A DNA stretch of 64,000 bases from Bifidobacterium breve. Lineage in GTDB: Bacteria > Actinomycetota > Actinomycetes > Nanopelagicales > Nanopelagicaceae. This document shows, piece by piece, positions 1 through 9,086 of this stretch (positions are counted from its first letter, which is position 1; every line of letters starts with the position of its first letter). Position numbers and translations under genes: made by a program. The DNA lies in assembly GCA_945890205.1 (NCBI GenBank), contig CAMDCL010000001.1, forward strand, positions 1 through 64,000, in the 5' to 3' direction. The notes below the pieces were generated by a model that was not told the origin of the DNA, made no database searches, and saw nothing but the letters and a program-made list of their open reading frames with translations.

Positions 1-95
1 AAACACCCGGTCCCATTCCGAACCCGGAAGTTAAGCCTCTCAGCGTCGATGGTACTGCAAGGGTGACCTTGTGGGAGAGTAGAACGTCGCCGGAC
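1..95 (+). rRNA. rrf: 5S ribosomal RNA, 3' part
   Basis: The first 95 bases match the conserved body and 3' end of bacterial 5S rRNA: the CCCATTCCGAACCCGGAAG block, the GGTACTGC segment and the GGGAGAGTAG segment before the closing helix. The 5' end lies outside the window. It is presumably the last gene of an rRNA operon upstream. It is followed at once by an intrinsic terminator. Confidence 0.95.
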
Positions 96-104
96 TTCTT
101 TTAT

Positions 105-137
105 AAAAAGGGGCGCTTTAACGAGCGCCCCTTTTTT
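105..137 (+). terminator. Intrinsic terminator of the rRNA operon
   Basis: A 13-bp perfect stem (105-117 with 124-136) around the six-base loop TTAACG is GC-rich in its upper part and ends in a T tract. It lies ten bases after the 5S rRNA. It is one of only two clear intrinsic terminators in the window. Confidence 0.93.
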
Positions 138-218
138 ATTTCTCACAAACAAATGTCATACTTTTAAAAAGTAAGTTGAACCATAAAAAAATTGCAAAGC
201 GTGAAGGAGAAGGAAACG

Positions 219-1076
219 ATGGAAGATAGAGATAAGCGCTCATCGCCTCCTCCTGCACGCAAACCATCCGGCCCTAATTCACAACGTCGCCGTGAAGATC
301 TTCCGGCTCGTGGTGGTTCAGCAAGCCGCGCAGGTGCGCCACGTCAAAGACGCGATGGCTCAGATCCACGCGGGGCAAGGCCTGCACCGGTGGATCGAGA
401 TCAATCACGATTACGTCCACGAATCTTTGAACCAGATATTCCTGAAGATGTTACGGGCGAAGAGCTAGAGAAATCAGTTCGTGCAGAACTTCTATCATTG
501 TCACCAGAAAATGCAAAGGTTGTTTCACGACACCTTGTTTGTATTAATTTGTATCAAGAGACAGATCCCCAATTAGCGCACAAGCATGGAATTGCTGCGG
601 CCCACCATGCAGGACGTTTAGCTGTTGTTCGTGAATCAGCAGGATATGCAGCATATCGCGCAGGACATTATGAGATTGCGCTGAAGGAGCTTCGAGCGGC
701 CAACAGAATTTCAGGTGATGTTTCATCACTTCCTGTAATGGCAGATTGTGAACGTGGCCTTGGAAATCCGCTAAAAGCCTTGAATTTGGCTGGTTCTCCA
801 GAGGTAAAGCGGTTGGCAAAGCCTGAAGAAATCGAAATGAGAATCGTTGCCGCAGGTGCACGCCGTGATCTTGGCGAACTTGATGCAGCGGTTGTGACTT
901 TAACCTGCAAAGAGCTTAACAATGAGACAGATGAATGGGCGCTTCGATTGCGCTATGCCTACGCAGATGCTTTAGCTGCTGCGGGTCGAAAAGATGAAGC
1001 ACGTGAGTGGTTTGCAAAATGTGCCGAGCTTGATGAAGAAGAGTTCACAGATGCTGCCGAAAGAGCTGCTCAGTAG
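219..1076 (+). CDS. Tetratricopeptide-repeat protein (Rv1691-like)
   Basis: The protein has about 285 residues. The first 75 are basic, rich in Pro, Arg and Gly, and probably disordered. The rest is helical with TPR-like repeats (for example AGYAAYRAGHYEIALKELRAA and YADALAAAGRKDEAREWFAKC). Such proteins are scaffolds; the partner is unknown. The ATG at 219 is chosen because GAAGGAGAAGG lies directly upstream; a TTG at 192 is in frame but has no ribosome site. Its place next to the SSB-like gene and tlyA matches Rv1691 of M. tuberculosis. The phosphatase gene usual at the next position (Rv1692) is missing here. No enzymatic motif is visible. Confidence 0.85.
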   Translation: MEDRDKRSSPPPARKPSGPNSQRRREDLPARGGSASRAGAPRQRRDGSDPRGARPAPVDRDQSRLRPRIFEPDIPEDVTGEELEKSVRAELLSLSPENAKVVSRHLVCINLYQETDPQLAHKHGIAAAHHAGRLAVVRESAGYAAYRAGHYEIALKELRAANRISGDVSSLPVMADCERGLGNPLKALNLAGSPEVKRLAKPEEIEMRIVAAGARRDLGELDAAVVTLTCKELNNETDEWALRLRYAYADALAAAGRKDEAREWFAKCAELDEEEFTDAAERAAQ

Positions 1077-1159
1077 TTACCCACATCCACAGTATGTAAA
1101 AAGATTTTAGTCACACCCGCTATTTAATCTGCGCCTCTCATAGATGAGAAGGGGTTTTC

Positions 1160-1513
1160 ATGGGTACAAAATCAGGCTCAAAGAGCACACAAAAAAAGGC
1201 AGAGATTGAAGAGGATTACTCTCTTAATGATCTCCTTCTTCGCGGAAGAGTTTCTCAGGAGGCGATTGAGAAGGAGTTACCAAGCGGTGACAAGGTTGTT
1301 GAGTTCCGATTGATAGTCTCGAGAGAGAAACAATCAGGGGTTGATACTTTGGATATCGGTGCATGGAGCGCTAAGGCCCGACGTGTGGCGTTAACACTAA
1401 CAGCGGATGAGTGGATCGAGGTATCAGGCTCAATCCATCGCCGCTTCTGGAGCGCACCTACTGGTCTTGCTAGTCGTTGGCAGGTTGAAGCGGTCGAGAT
1501 AACGCGAATTTAG
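1160..1513 (+). CDS. SSB-like OB-fold protein
   Basis: This 117-residue protein resembles the single-stranded-DNA-binding OB fold: NDLLLRGRVSQEA near residue 23, VVEFRLIVSRE near 47, and a WIEVSGSIHRRFW strand near 84 that corresponds to the conserved V-x-G-x-L segment of SSB. It lacks the long acidic C-terminal tail that recruits partners in housekeeping SSB, so it is more likely an accessory paralogue. The first 17 residues are Lys/Ser rich. The start ATG follows GAGAAGGGG. It is near recN, tlyA and xerD, which fits a DNA-metabolism role, but the exact function is unknown. Confidence 0.75.
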   Translation: MGTKSGSKSTQKKAEIEEDYSLNDLLLRGRVSQEAIEKELPSGDKVVEFRLIVSREKQSGVDTLDIGAWSAKARRVALTLTADEWIEVSGSIHRRFWSAPTGLASRWQVEAVEITRI

Positions 1514-1514
1514 G

Positions 1515-1520
1515 TAGGCT
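1515..1520 (+). promoter_or_regulatory. -10 element TAGGCT, leaderless promoter for 1527
   Basis: TAGGCT is followed by six bases and then the ATG at 1527. There is no Shine-Dalgarno sequence. The spacing places the transcription start on the start codon. Confidence 0.65.
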
Positions 1521-1526
1521 TATGGC

Positions 1527-1892
1527 ATGAGCAAGAACAGCGATCTTAAAGCCACCATTAAAACCCTAATCGAAAATGTGCAGCTCGGAAATAAATCTGG
1601 ATCTGAGGTTGCACAATCAGTCAACATTTGGCTGAAGGAGGGTGGGGAGGCGATCAAGGTCAAGATTGAGGATGAGGTCGAACGCTCCGTCTCTAAGATG
1701 GGCTTTGTAAAGCGCGGCGAGTTCGAAGCGTTAAAGCAAGAGGTTGCTACTTTGAAAAAGGGTGGCGTTTCGGCAAAGAAAAATCCAGCTAAAAAATCGA
1801 CTGTTAAAAAGAGTACAGCAAAGAAAAGTACAGCGAAAAAAGTGGTGAAGAAGGTTGTTAAGAAAACCGCTGCGAAGAAGGCGAGTAAGTAA
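1527..1892 (+). CDS. Small coiled-coil protein with Lys/Ala-rich tail
   Basis: The protein has 121 residues. Residues 1-78 are helical and end in MGFVKRGEFEALKQEVATLKK, which resembles the C-terminal coiled coil of BMFP/UbiK-type proteins. Residues 79-121 are a histone-H1-like run of AKK, VKK and STAKK units with a strong positive charge, suited to DNA, RNA or polyphosphate binding. The stop codon is directly adjacent to the next ATG, so the two genes are cotranscribed and probably translationally coupled. Function is unknown; a nucleoid-associated role is only a guess from the tail. Confidence 0.75.
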   Translation: MSKNSDLKATIKTLIENVQLGNKSGSEVAQSVNIWLKEGGEAIKVKIEDEVERSVSKMGFVKRGEFEALKQEVATLKKGGVSAKKNPAKKSTVKKSTAKKSTAKKVVKKVVKKTAAKKASK

Positions 1893-2072
1893 ATGGAAAT
1901 CTCAACATCTCAATCTCAATCCGGCGAACAGTTTAATGGTGAAGGTTTTGTAGAAGAGCTTCGCAATGAGTTGCAAGAGATTGATGCAATGGAGGTGAGC
2001 GATCATGCTCAACGTTTTGAGGCGCTCCATCAAAAACTCAATCAAGCGCTCTCCTCAATTGATGGTCTCTAA
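1893..2072 (+). CDS. Conserved 59-residue protein (Rv1693-like)
   Basis: An open frame of 59 codons starts at the base after the previous stop (TAA-ATG). The protein is acidic and helical: a Ser/Gln-rich first 12 residues, then FVEELRNELQEIDAMEV and HAQRFEALHQKLNQALSSI, which is typical of the small actinobacterial protein found just before tlyA (Rv1693 position). It probably forms a helical hairpin. The following tlyA begins 14 bases later. Function is not known for the family. Size, immediate coupling and position make it a real gene although it is very short. Confidence 0.8.
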   Translation: MEISTSQSQSGEQFNGEGFVEELRNELQEIDAMEVSDHAQRFEALHQKLNQALSSIDGL

Positions 2073-2073
2073 T

Positions 2074-2079
2074 TAATTT
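2074..2079 (+). promoter_or_regulatory. -10 element TAATTT, leaderless promoter for tlyA
   Basis: TAATTT lies six bases before the ATG at 2086, and the intervening sequence has no purine-rich ribosome site. AT-rich surroundings make a chance match possible. Confidence 0.5.
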
Positions 2080-2085
2080 ATATTT

Positions 2086-2874
2086 ATGAAGACACGTTTG
2101 GATGCTGAGCTGGTTCGTAGAGAGTTAGCCCGTTCACGTGAACAGGCAGCGGATCTGATTGAGAAGAGATCGGTTTTAGTCAATGGAATTCCTGCAACTA
2201 AACCTGCAACTCAGGTTGATGCGGAGACTTCGATAACAATTTCAGGTGACAGAGATGATTTTGTGTCCCGTGGTGGCCATAAGTTAGAGGGCGCGCTCAA
2301 CGCCTTCACCGGTGTTAACGTTGCAGGTAAGCGGTGTTTAGATGCTGGTGCTTCTACCGGTGGCTTTACCGATGTACTTCTTCGCCGTAACGCGGGCCAT
2401 GTAGTCGCTGTTGATGTGGGTTATGGCCAGTTGGCATGGGGTTTGCGCCAGGATGAACGTGTCACCGTTTTAGATCGCACCAATATTCGACACCTCACTG
2501 GAGATATGGTTGGTGAACCCATAGATGTAGTAGTTGCCGATCTCTCCTTTATCTCACTCACCTTGGTACTACCCGCATTAGCTGCGGTCTCTAAGCCAGA
2601 TGCTGATTTTGTAGTAATGGTTAAACCACAGTTTGAGGTAGGGCGTGAAAAGTTAGGTGCGGGTGGAGTTGTTCGAGATCCCGCGCTTCGTAAGGCGGCT
2701 GTTATCGAGGTTGCAGAGTCTGCCTACGATGTCGGTCTTGGCACGATGGGAATTACCGCTAGCCCACTTCCGGGACCTGCGGGTAATGTTGAGTACTTCT
2801 TATGGCTTCGTCGTGGAGCCGTTGAGATTGATCACTCCATGCTTGATGAGGCAATAGCGATAGGACCCCAGTGA
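2086..2874 (+). CDS. tlyA: TlyA rRNA 2'-O-methyltransferase
   Basis: TlyA methylates the 2'-OH of cytidines in 16S and 23S rRNA, which affects capreomycin susceptibility in mycobacteria. Residues 1-55 form an S4 RNA-binding domain. An FtsJ-like Rossmann domain follows, with the S-adenosylmethionine loop DAGASTGGFTD at 86-96 and the expected catalytic K-D-K-E set at K66, D152, K180 and E236. The length of 262 is usual. The next gene, nadK, overlaps the stop codon, as in many actinobacteria. Confidence 0.95.
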   Translation: MKTRLDAELVRRELARSREQAADLIEKRSVLVNGIPATKPATQVDAETSITISGDRDDFVSRGGHKLEGALNAFTGVNVAGKRCLDAGASTGGFTDVLLRRNAGHVVAVDVGYGQLAWGLRQDERVTVLDRTNIRHLTGDMVGEPIDVVVADLSFISLTLVLPALAAVSKPDADFVVMVKPQFEVGREKLGAGGVVRDPALRKAAVIEVAESAYDVGLGTMGITASPLPGPAGNVEYFLWLRRGAVEIDHSMLDEAIAIGPQ

Positions 2875-3722
2875 TGCGTAATCTTTTGATTGTCTGTAAC
2901 CCGGGTCGAGTAGATGCTGTTGTTGCCGCGGTAGAGCTTCAACAAAACCTCGCATCCACATTTGGTATCTACACAATTTCTGATGTTGAGATTCCAGGAA
3001 TAGTTCGCTCAACCATTGCGGATTTACCAGAGATTGAAGCCGCTGTTGTTCTTGGGGGAGATGGAACAATGTTGCGTGCGGCAGAGGTAGCTCATGAACG
3101 TGATATTCCATTGCTGGGCGTGAACTTAGGTCATGTTGGCTTTTTATCTGAGGTAGAGCGCTCAAAGATTGCAGATGTTATTCAGGCTGTTATCAATAAG
3201 TCCTATGTGATCGATCCTCGAATTACCTTGGGGTACACAGTTGAACGAGAAGGCAAGGTTGTTGCATCTGGCTGGGCTCTTAATGAGGTAACTGTGGAAC
3301 GTGAAAAGGCAACGATGGTTGAGCTCTTTCTTGAGATTGATAATCGTCCTATTTCTCGATGGGGTTGTGATGGCTTGATCTGCTCTACTCCTACCGGCTC
3401 GACCGCCTACGCCTTTTCAGCCGGTGGTCCAGTCCTGTGGCCTGCTGTTGATGCGCTAGTTGTTCTGCCTATTTCAGCTCATGCCCTTTTCTCTCGTCCA
3501 CTTGTAATCTCCCCATCATCGGTAATTGCTGTCGGTATTGAATCCTCTCAAGCCTTTTTGTCAGCTGATGCACTGCGTAAATTTCCGCTTGTTGCAGGCG
3601 ATCGTGTAGTTGTGACCAAGGATTCACGGGTAATTCAACTAGCTCACTTAAAGAACACCTTATTTAGCGATCGATTGGTGGCAAAGTTCAAACTACCTGT
3701 TGAGGGCTGGCGTGGTGAGTGA
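2874..3722 (+). CDS. nadK: NAD kinase
   Basis: NadK phosphorylates NAD to NADP using ATP or polyphosphate in the cytosol. The GGDGTMLRAAE motif lies at residues 61-71, followed by the NEVTVER segment and the glycine-rich STPTGSTAYAFSAGGP loop that binds NAD. The start is either GTG at 2871 or ATG at 2874; ATG is preferred because it forms a TGATG stop-start overlap with tlyA. Its 282 residues are a normal length. recN starts inside its 3' end, so tlyA, nadK and recN form one operon. Confidence 0.95.
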   Translation: MRNLLIVCNPGRVDAVVAAVELQQNLASTFGIYTISDVEIPGIVRSTIADLPEIEAAVVLGGDGTMLRAAEVAHERDIPLLGVNLGHVGFLSEVERSKIADVIQAVINKSYVIDPRITLGYTVEREGKVVASGWALNEVTVEREKATMVELFLEIDNRPISRWGCDGLICSTPTGSTAYAFSAGGPVLWPAVDALVVLPISAHALFSRPLVISPSSVIAVGIESSQAFLSADALRKFPLVAGDRVVVTKDSRVIQLAHLKNTLFSDRLVAKFKLPVEGWRGE

Positions 3723-5415
3723 ACGTACCTTTCTTGAAGAGATAACTATTCGCTCGATCGGTGTGATCGATAGTTCGACCCTTGAAATATCAAAGGGATT
3801 AACCGTCTTATCGGGTGAAACTGGCGCCGGCAAGACCATGATTTTGACGGCATTAAACCTCATTCTCGGTGGAAAAGCCGATAGCTCATTGGTAAGAAAG
3901 GGCGCGGAACGTTTAGTTGCAAGTGGAAGGTTTTCCATTCCTAAGGCACAGGAGATTTTGTTTGAGGATGCATTAATTGAGGATGGCGAATTGATCGTAG
4001 TTCGCACCGTTGCTGCAGATGGTAAGAGCAAGGCGACAACAAATGGTGTGAGCGCTACAGCCTCCACCCTTGCATCCTTTGGAGAAAATTTGGTTGAGGT
4101 GCATGGACAGGCTTCAAATCACACCATTACCAAATCATCGAGACAACGGGAGCTGCTGGATCGCTTTGCGGTAATTGATTTAGATCGGTATCAGTTAGCA
4201 CTTGCCAATTACCACGAGATGAAGGATCGGATCGCAACCCTTAAGAAAAGTATCGCCGCCAAGGATAAGGAGTTGGCCGAACTTAAAGAGTTTGCACACG
4301 AGTTTTCAGCTCTCAATCCTGCATCGGGAGAGTTTGTTGAAATCGAATCAGAGATAGCGCGTTTGTCTAGCGTTGAAGAGCTGCGAGCAGCGACGCAGTT
4401 GGCATCATCTGCGATCGAGGATGAGGAAGCGGGCTCACTCACCTCTTTAGGAACCGCCCGTCGTAGCCTGGAAAGTGCCCGTTCTAAGGATCGGCTGCTG
4501 GAAGAGATTTATCAGCAACTCAGTGAGAGCTTTTTCTTGTTAGCAGATGCCCAGAGCGCATTAAATTCATATATCTCCCGCTTAGAGGCAGATCCTGCCC
4601 GTTTGGATTATCTGCAGCAGCGAAAATCCCAACTCAATGCATTGGTCAAGAAGTTTGGTGGAGCTAAGGGAGTTGATGAGGAGATCGCCTCACTGACTAT
4701 GCGTTTCAAGAACTCATCTGATGCGATCGCCGATCTTGAGGGTGGCGATGCACGTTTACAGGAGTTAGAGAAAGAGTTGGTTGCGATCAAGAAAAATTTG
4801 TTATCCGAAGCGAAAAAGGTAAGTGATGCTCGAACAGATGCAGCGGTGAAATTATCTACTCTGGTTACTCGAGAGATCCAGCAATTATCAATGCCACACG
4901 CTACCTTCGTAGCTTCTGTCGAATCAGCTGATTATTCTGCACCCAAGGAGTCTGATTTCACCTCGCAGGGATGTGATGAGATTTCGATGTTCATTCAGGG
5001 GCATAAGGATGCACCGCTTGTTCCATTAGCTAAGGGTGCATCGGGCGGAGAAATGTCACGTGTCATGCTCGCCCTTGAGGTTGTGATCGCGTCAACTCAT
5101 CCGATCGGAACATATGTATTTGATGAGGTAGATGCTGGAGTTGGAGGAAAGGCTGCGATTGAAGTTGGTCGTCGACTTCATCAGTTAGCCCAGCATGCAC
5201 AAGTAATTGTTGTCACCCACCTGCCACAGGTTGCCGCTTGGGCTGACTCTCATTTTGTTGTCACCAAGAACAATGATGGAACGGTCAGCCAGAGTGATGT
5301 TCGTCAGGTTACAGGTGAGGATCGGATTGAAGAGGTTGCCCGTATGTTGGCGGGGCTGGAAAACTCTGCCAGCGCACGTGAACACGCCACCGAACTGCTC
5401 TCGCTAAAGGTGTAA
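3715..5415 (+). CDS. recN: DNA repair protein RecN
   Basis: RecN is an SMC-like ATPase that acts at double-strand breaks. It has the Walker A motif SGETGAGKT near residues 33-41, a long coiled coil in the middle (about 150-380), the ABC signature GASGGEMSRVMLALE and Walker B TYVFDEVDAGVGG. The GTG at 3715 is chosen because GAGG at 3702 gives proper spacing; upstream GTG at 3712 and TTG at 3700 are also in frame. It overlaps the end of nadK by eight bases. Two genes usually found between recN and pyrG in mycobacteria (Rv1697 and Rv1698) are absent here. Confidence 0.95.
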   Translation: MSERTFLEEITIRSIGVIDSSTLEISKGLTVLSGETGAGKTMILTALNLILGGKADSSLVRKGAERLVASGRFSIPKAQEILFEDALIEDGELIVVRTVAADGKSKATTNGVSATASTLASFGENLVEVHGQASNHTITKSSRQRELLDRFAVIDLDRYQLALANYHEMKDRIATLKKSIAAKDKELAELKEFAHEFSALNPASGEFVEIESEIARLSSVEELRAATQLASSAIEDEEAGSLTSLGTARRSLESARSKDRLLEEIYQQLSESFFLLADAQSALNSYISRLEADPARLDYLQQRKSQLNALVKKFGGAKGVDEEIASLTMRFKNSSDAIADLEGGDARLQELEKELVAIKKNLLSEAKKVSDARTDAAVKLSTLVTREIQQLSMPHATFVASVESADYSAPKESDFTSQGCDEISMFIQGHKDAPLVPLAKGASGGEMSRVMLALEVVIASTHPIGTYVFDEVDAGVGGKAAIEVGRRLHQLAQHAQVIVVTHLPQVAAWADSHFVVTKNNDGTVSQSDVRQVTGEDRIEEVARMLAGLENSASAREHATELLSLKV

Positions 5416-5436
5416 GTAGGCGGCTCAAATAAATGA

Positions 5437-5442
5437 TAGGTT
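5437..5442 (+). promoter_or_regulatory. -10 element TAGGTT before pyrG
   Basis: TAGGTT is followed by eight bases and the ATG at 5451. The spacing is a little longer than at other leaderless genes in the window, so transcription may start one or two bases ahead of the codon. Confidence 0.4.
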
Positions 5443-5450
5443 TGACTTCC

Positions 5451-7082
5451 ATGGGCCAAGCACATGTGACGAAACACTTATTTGTAACTGGCGGAGTCGC
5501 CTCAAGTTTGGGCAAAGGACTCACCGCCTCAAGTCTTGGACGATTACTAGTAGCCCGTGGCATCCGAGTAACGATGCAAAAGCTAGATCCTTACCTCAAT
5601 GTGGATCCAGGAACTATGAATCCATTTCAGCATGGTGAGGTCTTTGTTACCGATGATGGCTCTGAAACCGATTTAGATATTGGACATTACGAGCGTTTCT
5701 TAGACCGCAACCTTCATGGCTCAGCAAATGTGACTACAGGCCAGGTTTACTCCCGTGTAATCGCACGTGAACGTCGTGGAGAGTACCTAGGTGAAACTGT
5801 TCAGGTTATTCCACACATCACCAATGAGATTAAAGAGCGCATCATCGCTATGGCTAGCCCTGATATTGATCTAGTAATAACTGAGGTAGGTGGCACCGTT
5901 GGCGATATTGAATCTCAACCATTCTTAGAAGCGATTCGCCAAATTCGCCAAACAGTTGGCCGCGACAATGTTTTCTACCTTCACGTCTCCTTGGTACCAT
6001 ACATCGGCCCATCGGGTGAGCTCAAGACAAAACCAACCCAGCACTCAGTAGCAGCGTTGCGCAGTATTGGTATTGCTCCAGATGCAATAGTGCTGCGTTC
6101 AGATCGTGAAATCCCAGAGTCTGTAAAGAGAAAGATCTCTTTGATGTGCGATGTTGATTCAGAGGCGGTGGTTGCAGCGGTGGATGCTCCATCTATCTAT
6201 GACATCCCAAAGGTTTTGCATAGCGAAGGTCTAGATTCCTATGTAGTAAAGCGACTTGGCTTTGATTGCCATGATGTTGTGTGGGGGGAGTGGGATGCTC
6301 TTCTAGAGAAGGTCCATCACCCAAAGCACCTCATCAAGGTCGGTCTGGTTGGAAAGTACATCGATCTTCCAGATGCTTATTTATCAGTCTCGGAGGCGTT
6401 GCGCGCAGGTGGGTTTGCTAATCAAGCAAAGATCGAGATTGTTTGGATCGCAAGTGATGAGTGTGAAACTCCCGAAGGTGCTAAGAATCATTTAGCGGGC
6501 GTGGATGCGATCTGCGTTCCTGGTGGATTTGGTATCCGAGGTATTGAAGGCAAGGTTGGTGCCCTTAAGTTTGCTCGTGAAAACGGGATTCCTACCTTGG
6601 GATTATGCCTAGGTTTGCAATGCATGGTGATTGAGGCGGCTCGCAACCTTGCAGGGATCAAGGATGCAATCTCTGCGGAGTTCTCAGATTCTGGAACCCC
6701 AGTAATTGCAACAATGGATGATCAAAAGGATGTTGTTTCAGGCAAAGGGGATATGGGCGGAACGATGCGCTTGGGTCTCTACACCGCTAATTTGTTGGCA
6801 GGCTCGGTGGTCGCCAACACTTATGGTGCCACTGAGGTTTCAGAACGTCATCGTCACCGTTACGAGGTTAATAACAAGTATCGAGATCAAATCTCTAACG
6901 CCGGGTTAGTTTTCTCAGGTATGTTTAAAGCACAGGATCTGGTGGAGTTTGTAGAACTTCCAGAATCGGTGCATCCTTATTACGTGGGTACGCAAGCTCA
7001 TCCAGAGCTTCGTTCACGTCCAACTCGACCTCATCCATTATTTGTAGGATTGATCGCGGCGGCACTTAAAGCGAAGGGCTAA
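5451..7082 (+). CDS. pyrG: CTP synthase
   Basis: PyrG makes CTP from UTP, ATP and glutamine. The N-terminal amidoligase domain starts with [19 protein letters not shown] and includes the GTVGDIES segment. The C-terminal glutaminase domain shows the nucleophile region LGLCLGLQC and the catalytic QAHPE motif near the end. The ATG at 5451 is favoured over 5433 because it gives the short N-terminal arm usual for PyrG and sits behind a TAGGTT hexamer. The length is 543 residues. ald follows after two bases. Confidence 0.95.
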   Translation: MGQAHVTKHLFVTGGVASSLGKGLTASSLGRLLVARGIRVTMQKLDPYLNVDPGTMNPFQHGEVFVTDDGSETDLDIGHYERFLDRNLHGSANVTTGQVYSRVIARERRGEYLGETVQVIPHITNEIKERIIAMASPDIDLVITEVGGTVGDIESQPFLEAIRQIRQTVGRDNVFYLHVSLVPYIGPSGELKTKPTQHSVAALRSIGIAPDAIVLRSDREIPESVKRKISLMCDVDSEAVVAAVDAPSIYDIPKVLHSEGLDSYVVKRLGFDCHDVVWGEWDALLEKVHHPKHLIKVGLVGKYIDLPDAYLSVSEALRAGGFANQAKIEIVWIASDECETPEGAKNHLAGVDAICVPGGFGIRGIEGKVGALKFARENGIPTLGLCLGLQCMVIEAARNLAGIKDAISAEFSDSGTPVIATMDDQKDVVSGKGDMGGTMRLGLYTANLLAGSVVANTYGATEVSERHRHRYEVNNKYRDQISNAGLVFSGMFKAQDLVEFVELPESVHPYYVGTQAHPELRSRPTRPHPLFVGLIAAALKAKG

Positions 7083-7084
7083 TC

Positions 7085-8182
7085 ATGATCGTTGGAGTTC
7101 CCAAGGAGATCAAGGTTCATGAGTCACGAGTGGCAATTACCCCTGAAGGTGTTTCAGAGTTTGTTCATGCAGGGCACACCGTGGTTATTGAGGACAAAGC
7201 TGGTGTCGGTTCATCAATTACCAATGAAGAGTTCATAGCAGCTGGAGCAACCATTGTTGCAACCGCCGATGATGTCTGGAAAAAGGCTGATTTAGTATTG
7301 AAGGTAAAGGAACCAATCGAGTCTGAGTATCCAAGGATGCGTAAAGGCCAAACCCTCTTTACCTATCTGCATCTTGCAGCCTCGAAGGCCTGCACCGATG
7401 CCTTACTTCAATCGGGAACAACAGCGATCGCATATGAAACCGTTGAAGTAGATGGAACCTTGCCGCTGCTTGCGCCGATGAGCGAGGTCGCAGGGCGTCT
7501 TGCAACGCAGGTGGGTGCAACCACTTTACAAAAGCCACATGGTGGTCGTGGAGTTCTCTTAGGTGGTGTTCCGGGAGTTGCCCCTGGACGAGTTGTTGTA
7601 ATTGGCGGTGGTGTTGCAGGTTTGAATGCAGCGGTTATTGCCCTCGGAATGGGCGCAGATGTCACCGTCTTTGATCGTTCCATTAATCGATTGCAGTACA
7701 TCGACACGATGTACGGCGGAGGCATCAAGACCTTGGTTGCATCAAAGCATGCAATTGAACGCGAGGTAAAACAAGCCGATCTTGTTATTGGCGCGGTCCT
7801 TGTTCATGGAGCAAAGGCTCCCAAGTTGATCTCTAACGCACTAGTTGCCCAGATGAAGGCTGGCTCCGTGTTGGTAGATATTGCAATCGACCAGGGTGGA
7901 TGTTTCGAGGATTCACGAGCAACAACTCACGCAGAGCCTACCTTTACCGTTCATAACTCTATTTTTTATTGTGTTGCAAATATGCCCGGGGCGGTTCCCG
8001 TGGCATCAACATATGCACTGACAAATGCAACCCTTCCATTTGCGCTCTCACTGGCAAATCTTGGTTGGGAGGCGGCCTGTAAGAAGGATAAAAACCTTGC
8101 TAAAGGTTTGAATGTGCATGACGGAAAGATCTATTACTCCGCCGTCGCAGAAGCACATGGTTACGCAACCGCTCAGCTTTGA
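7085..8182 (+). CDS. ald: Alanine dehydrogenase
   Basis: Ald interconverts L-alanine with pyruvate and ammonia using NAD. Visible family features are [20 protein letters not shown] at the N-terminus, the substrate Lys in LVLKVKEP, the active-site His in YLHLAAS, and the nucleotide-binding loop [22 protein letters not shown]. It is 365 residues long, close to the family norm of about 370. The start codon follows the pyrG stop almost directly, and the 3' end overlaps the xerD start, so it is in an operon with both. It may supply pyruvate from alanine or link amino-acid use to redox balance. Confidence 0.93.
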   Translation: MIVGVPKEIKVHESRVAITPEGVSEFVHAGHTVVIEDKAGVGSSITNEEFIAAGATIVATADDVWKKADLVLKVKEPIESEYPRMRKGQTLFTYLHLAASKACTDALLQSGTTAIAYETVEVDGTLPLLAPMSEVAGRLATQVGATTLQKPHGGRGVLLGGVPGVAPGRVVVIGGGVAGLNAAVIALGMGADVTVFDRSINRLQYIDTMYGGGIKTLVASKHAIEREVKQADLVIGAVLVHGAKAPKLISNALVAQMKAGSVLVDIAIDQGGCFEDSRATTHAEPTFTVHNSIFYCVANMPGAVPVASTYALTNATLPFALSLANLGWEAACKKDKNLAKGLNVHDGKIYYSAVAEAHGYATAQL

Positions 8183-9083
8183 TCTTGCCGCATCCTCATT
8201 TCTCAATTATCTTCAGATTGAGAGGGGATTGGCAACAAACTCCATCGCTGCATACCGTCGTGATTTGCAAAAGTTTGGTCAGTTTTTAAATGGTCAGGAT
8301 TTACGTGAGGTAACCCCTGAAGTTGTTACAGCCTTTGAGAGCTCCTTGCGTCAGGCTAATCTTTCAATTGCAACGGTTAACCGCGCAGATTCAACCTTGC
8401 GATCTTTCTTTAAGCATTTGCAACAGGAGCATGGTTTGCCTGATCCAACCCTTGAGATTGCTGCGAGCAAATCAGCCCGCCGATTGCCTAAGGCGTTATC
8501 GATTAATCAAATTCTTTCTATGATTGATGCAGCCTACAAATCAGGTGAGCCAATTACCTTGCGCGATCAAGCGATGCTAGAGCTTTTGTATAGCAGTGGT
8601 GCACGAGTCAGTGAGTTAATCGGCATCAACGTCAATGATCTGAGTACAGTGCAAACAGATGATGGGGAGATCACAACCTTAAAGTTACGTGGCAAAGGAG
8701 CTAAGGAACGGATAGTTCCACTGGGATCCTTTGCATCAAAAGCTATCGACAACTACTGTGTAAGAATCCGACCAGAGCTACTGGCAAAAAACCCTAAGAA
8801 TAACCCCGCACTCTTTCTCAACTCTCGTGGCGCAAGGATCTCTCGTCAATCAGCGTGGCAGTTGGTTCTACAGGCCGCCGCCGCGGCCGGCATAACTGAG
8901 CATGTTTCACCCCATGTGTTTAGACATTCATACGCAACACATTTGCTAGATGGTGGCGCAGATATACGTGTTGTCCAGGAGTTACTGGGGCATGCATCCG
9001 TAACAACAACCCAGATTTATACCCTGATCACAATTGATAAGGTGCGAGAGAGTTACTCAATGGCACATCCCCGTGCCAAGTAA
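8157..9083 (+). CDS. xerD: Tyrosine recombinase XerD
   Basis: XerD works with XerC at dif to resolve chromosome dimers. The N-terminal core-binding domain (FLNYLQIERGLATNSIAAYRRDL) is followed by the catalytic domain with Arg in SSGARVSEL, Lys in GKGAKERIVPL, HVFRHSYATHLL, LLGHAS and the nucleophilic Tyr in TTTQIYTL. The ATG at 8157 gives the standard length of 308; earlier in-frame codons lie deep inside ald. Only three bases separate it from the end of the convergent gene at 9087. Its place between pyrG/ald and the parA-scpAB group agrees with Rv1701. Confidence 0.93.
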   Translation: MVTQPLSFDLAASSFLNYLQIERGLATNSIAAYRRDLQKFGQFLNGQDLREVTPEVVTAFESSLRQANLSIATVNRADSTLRSFFKHLQQEHGLPDPTLEIAASKSARRLPKALSINQILSMIDAAYKSGEPITLRDQAMLELLYSSGARVSELIGINVNDLSTVQTDDGEITTLKLRGKGAKERIVPLGSFASKAIDNYCVRIRPELLAKNPKNNPALFLNSRGARISRQSAWQLVLQAAAAAGITEHVSPHVFRHSYATHLLDGGADIRVVQELLGHASVTTTQIYTLITIDKVRESYSMAHPRAK

Positions 9084-9086
9084 GGG

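Noticed and set aside
1780-1890. Tandem-like AAAAAGAGTACAGC units
   Set aside because: They encode the AKK/STAKK tail of a protein and are irregular, so they are coding low complexity and not a DNA repeat element or CRISPR.
2132-2143. GTTCACGTGAAC palindrome resembling parS
   Set aside because: Only the inner ten bases match the 16-base parS consensus, it is single and lies in tlyA coding sequence, and no parB is nearby.
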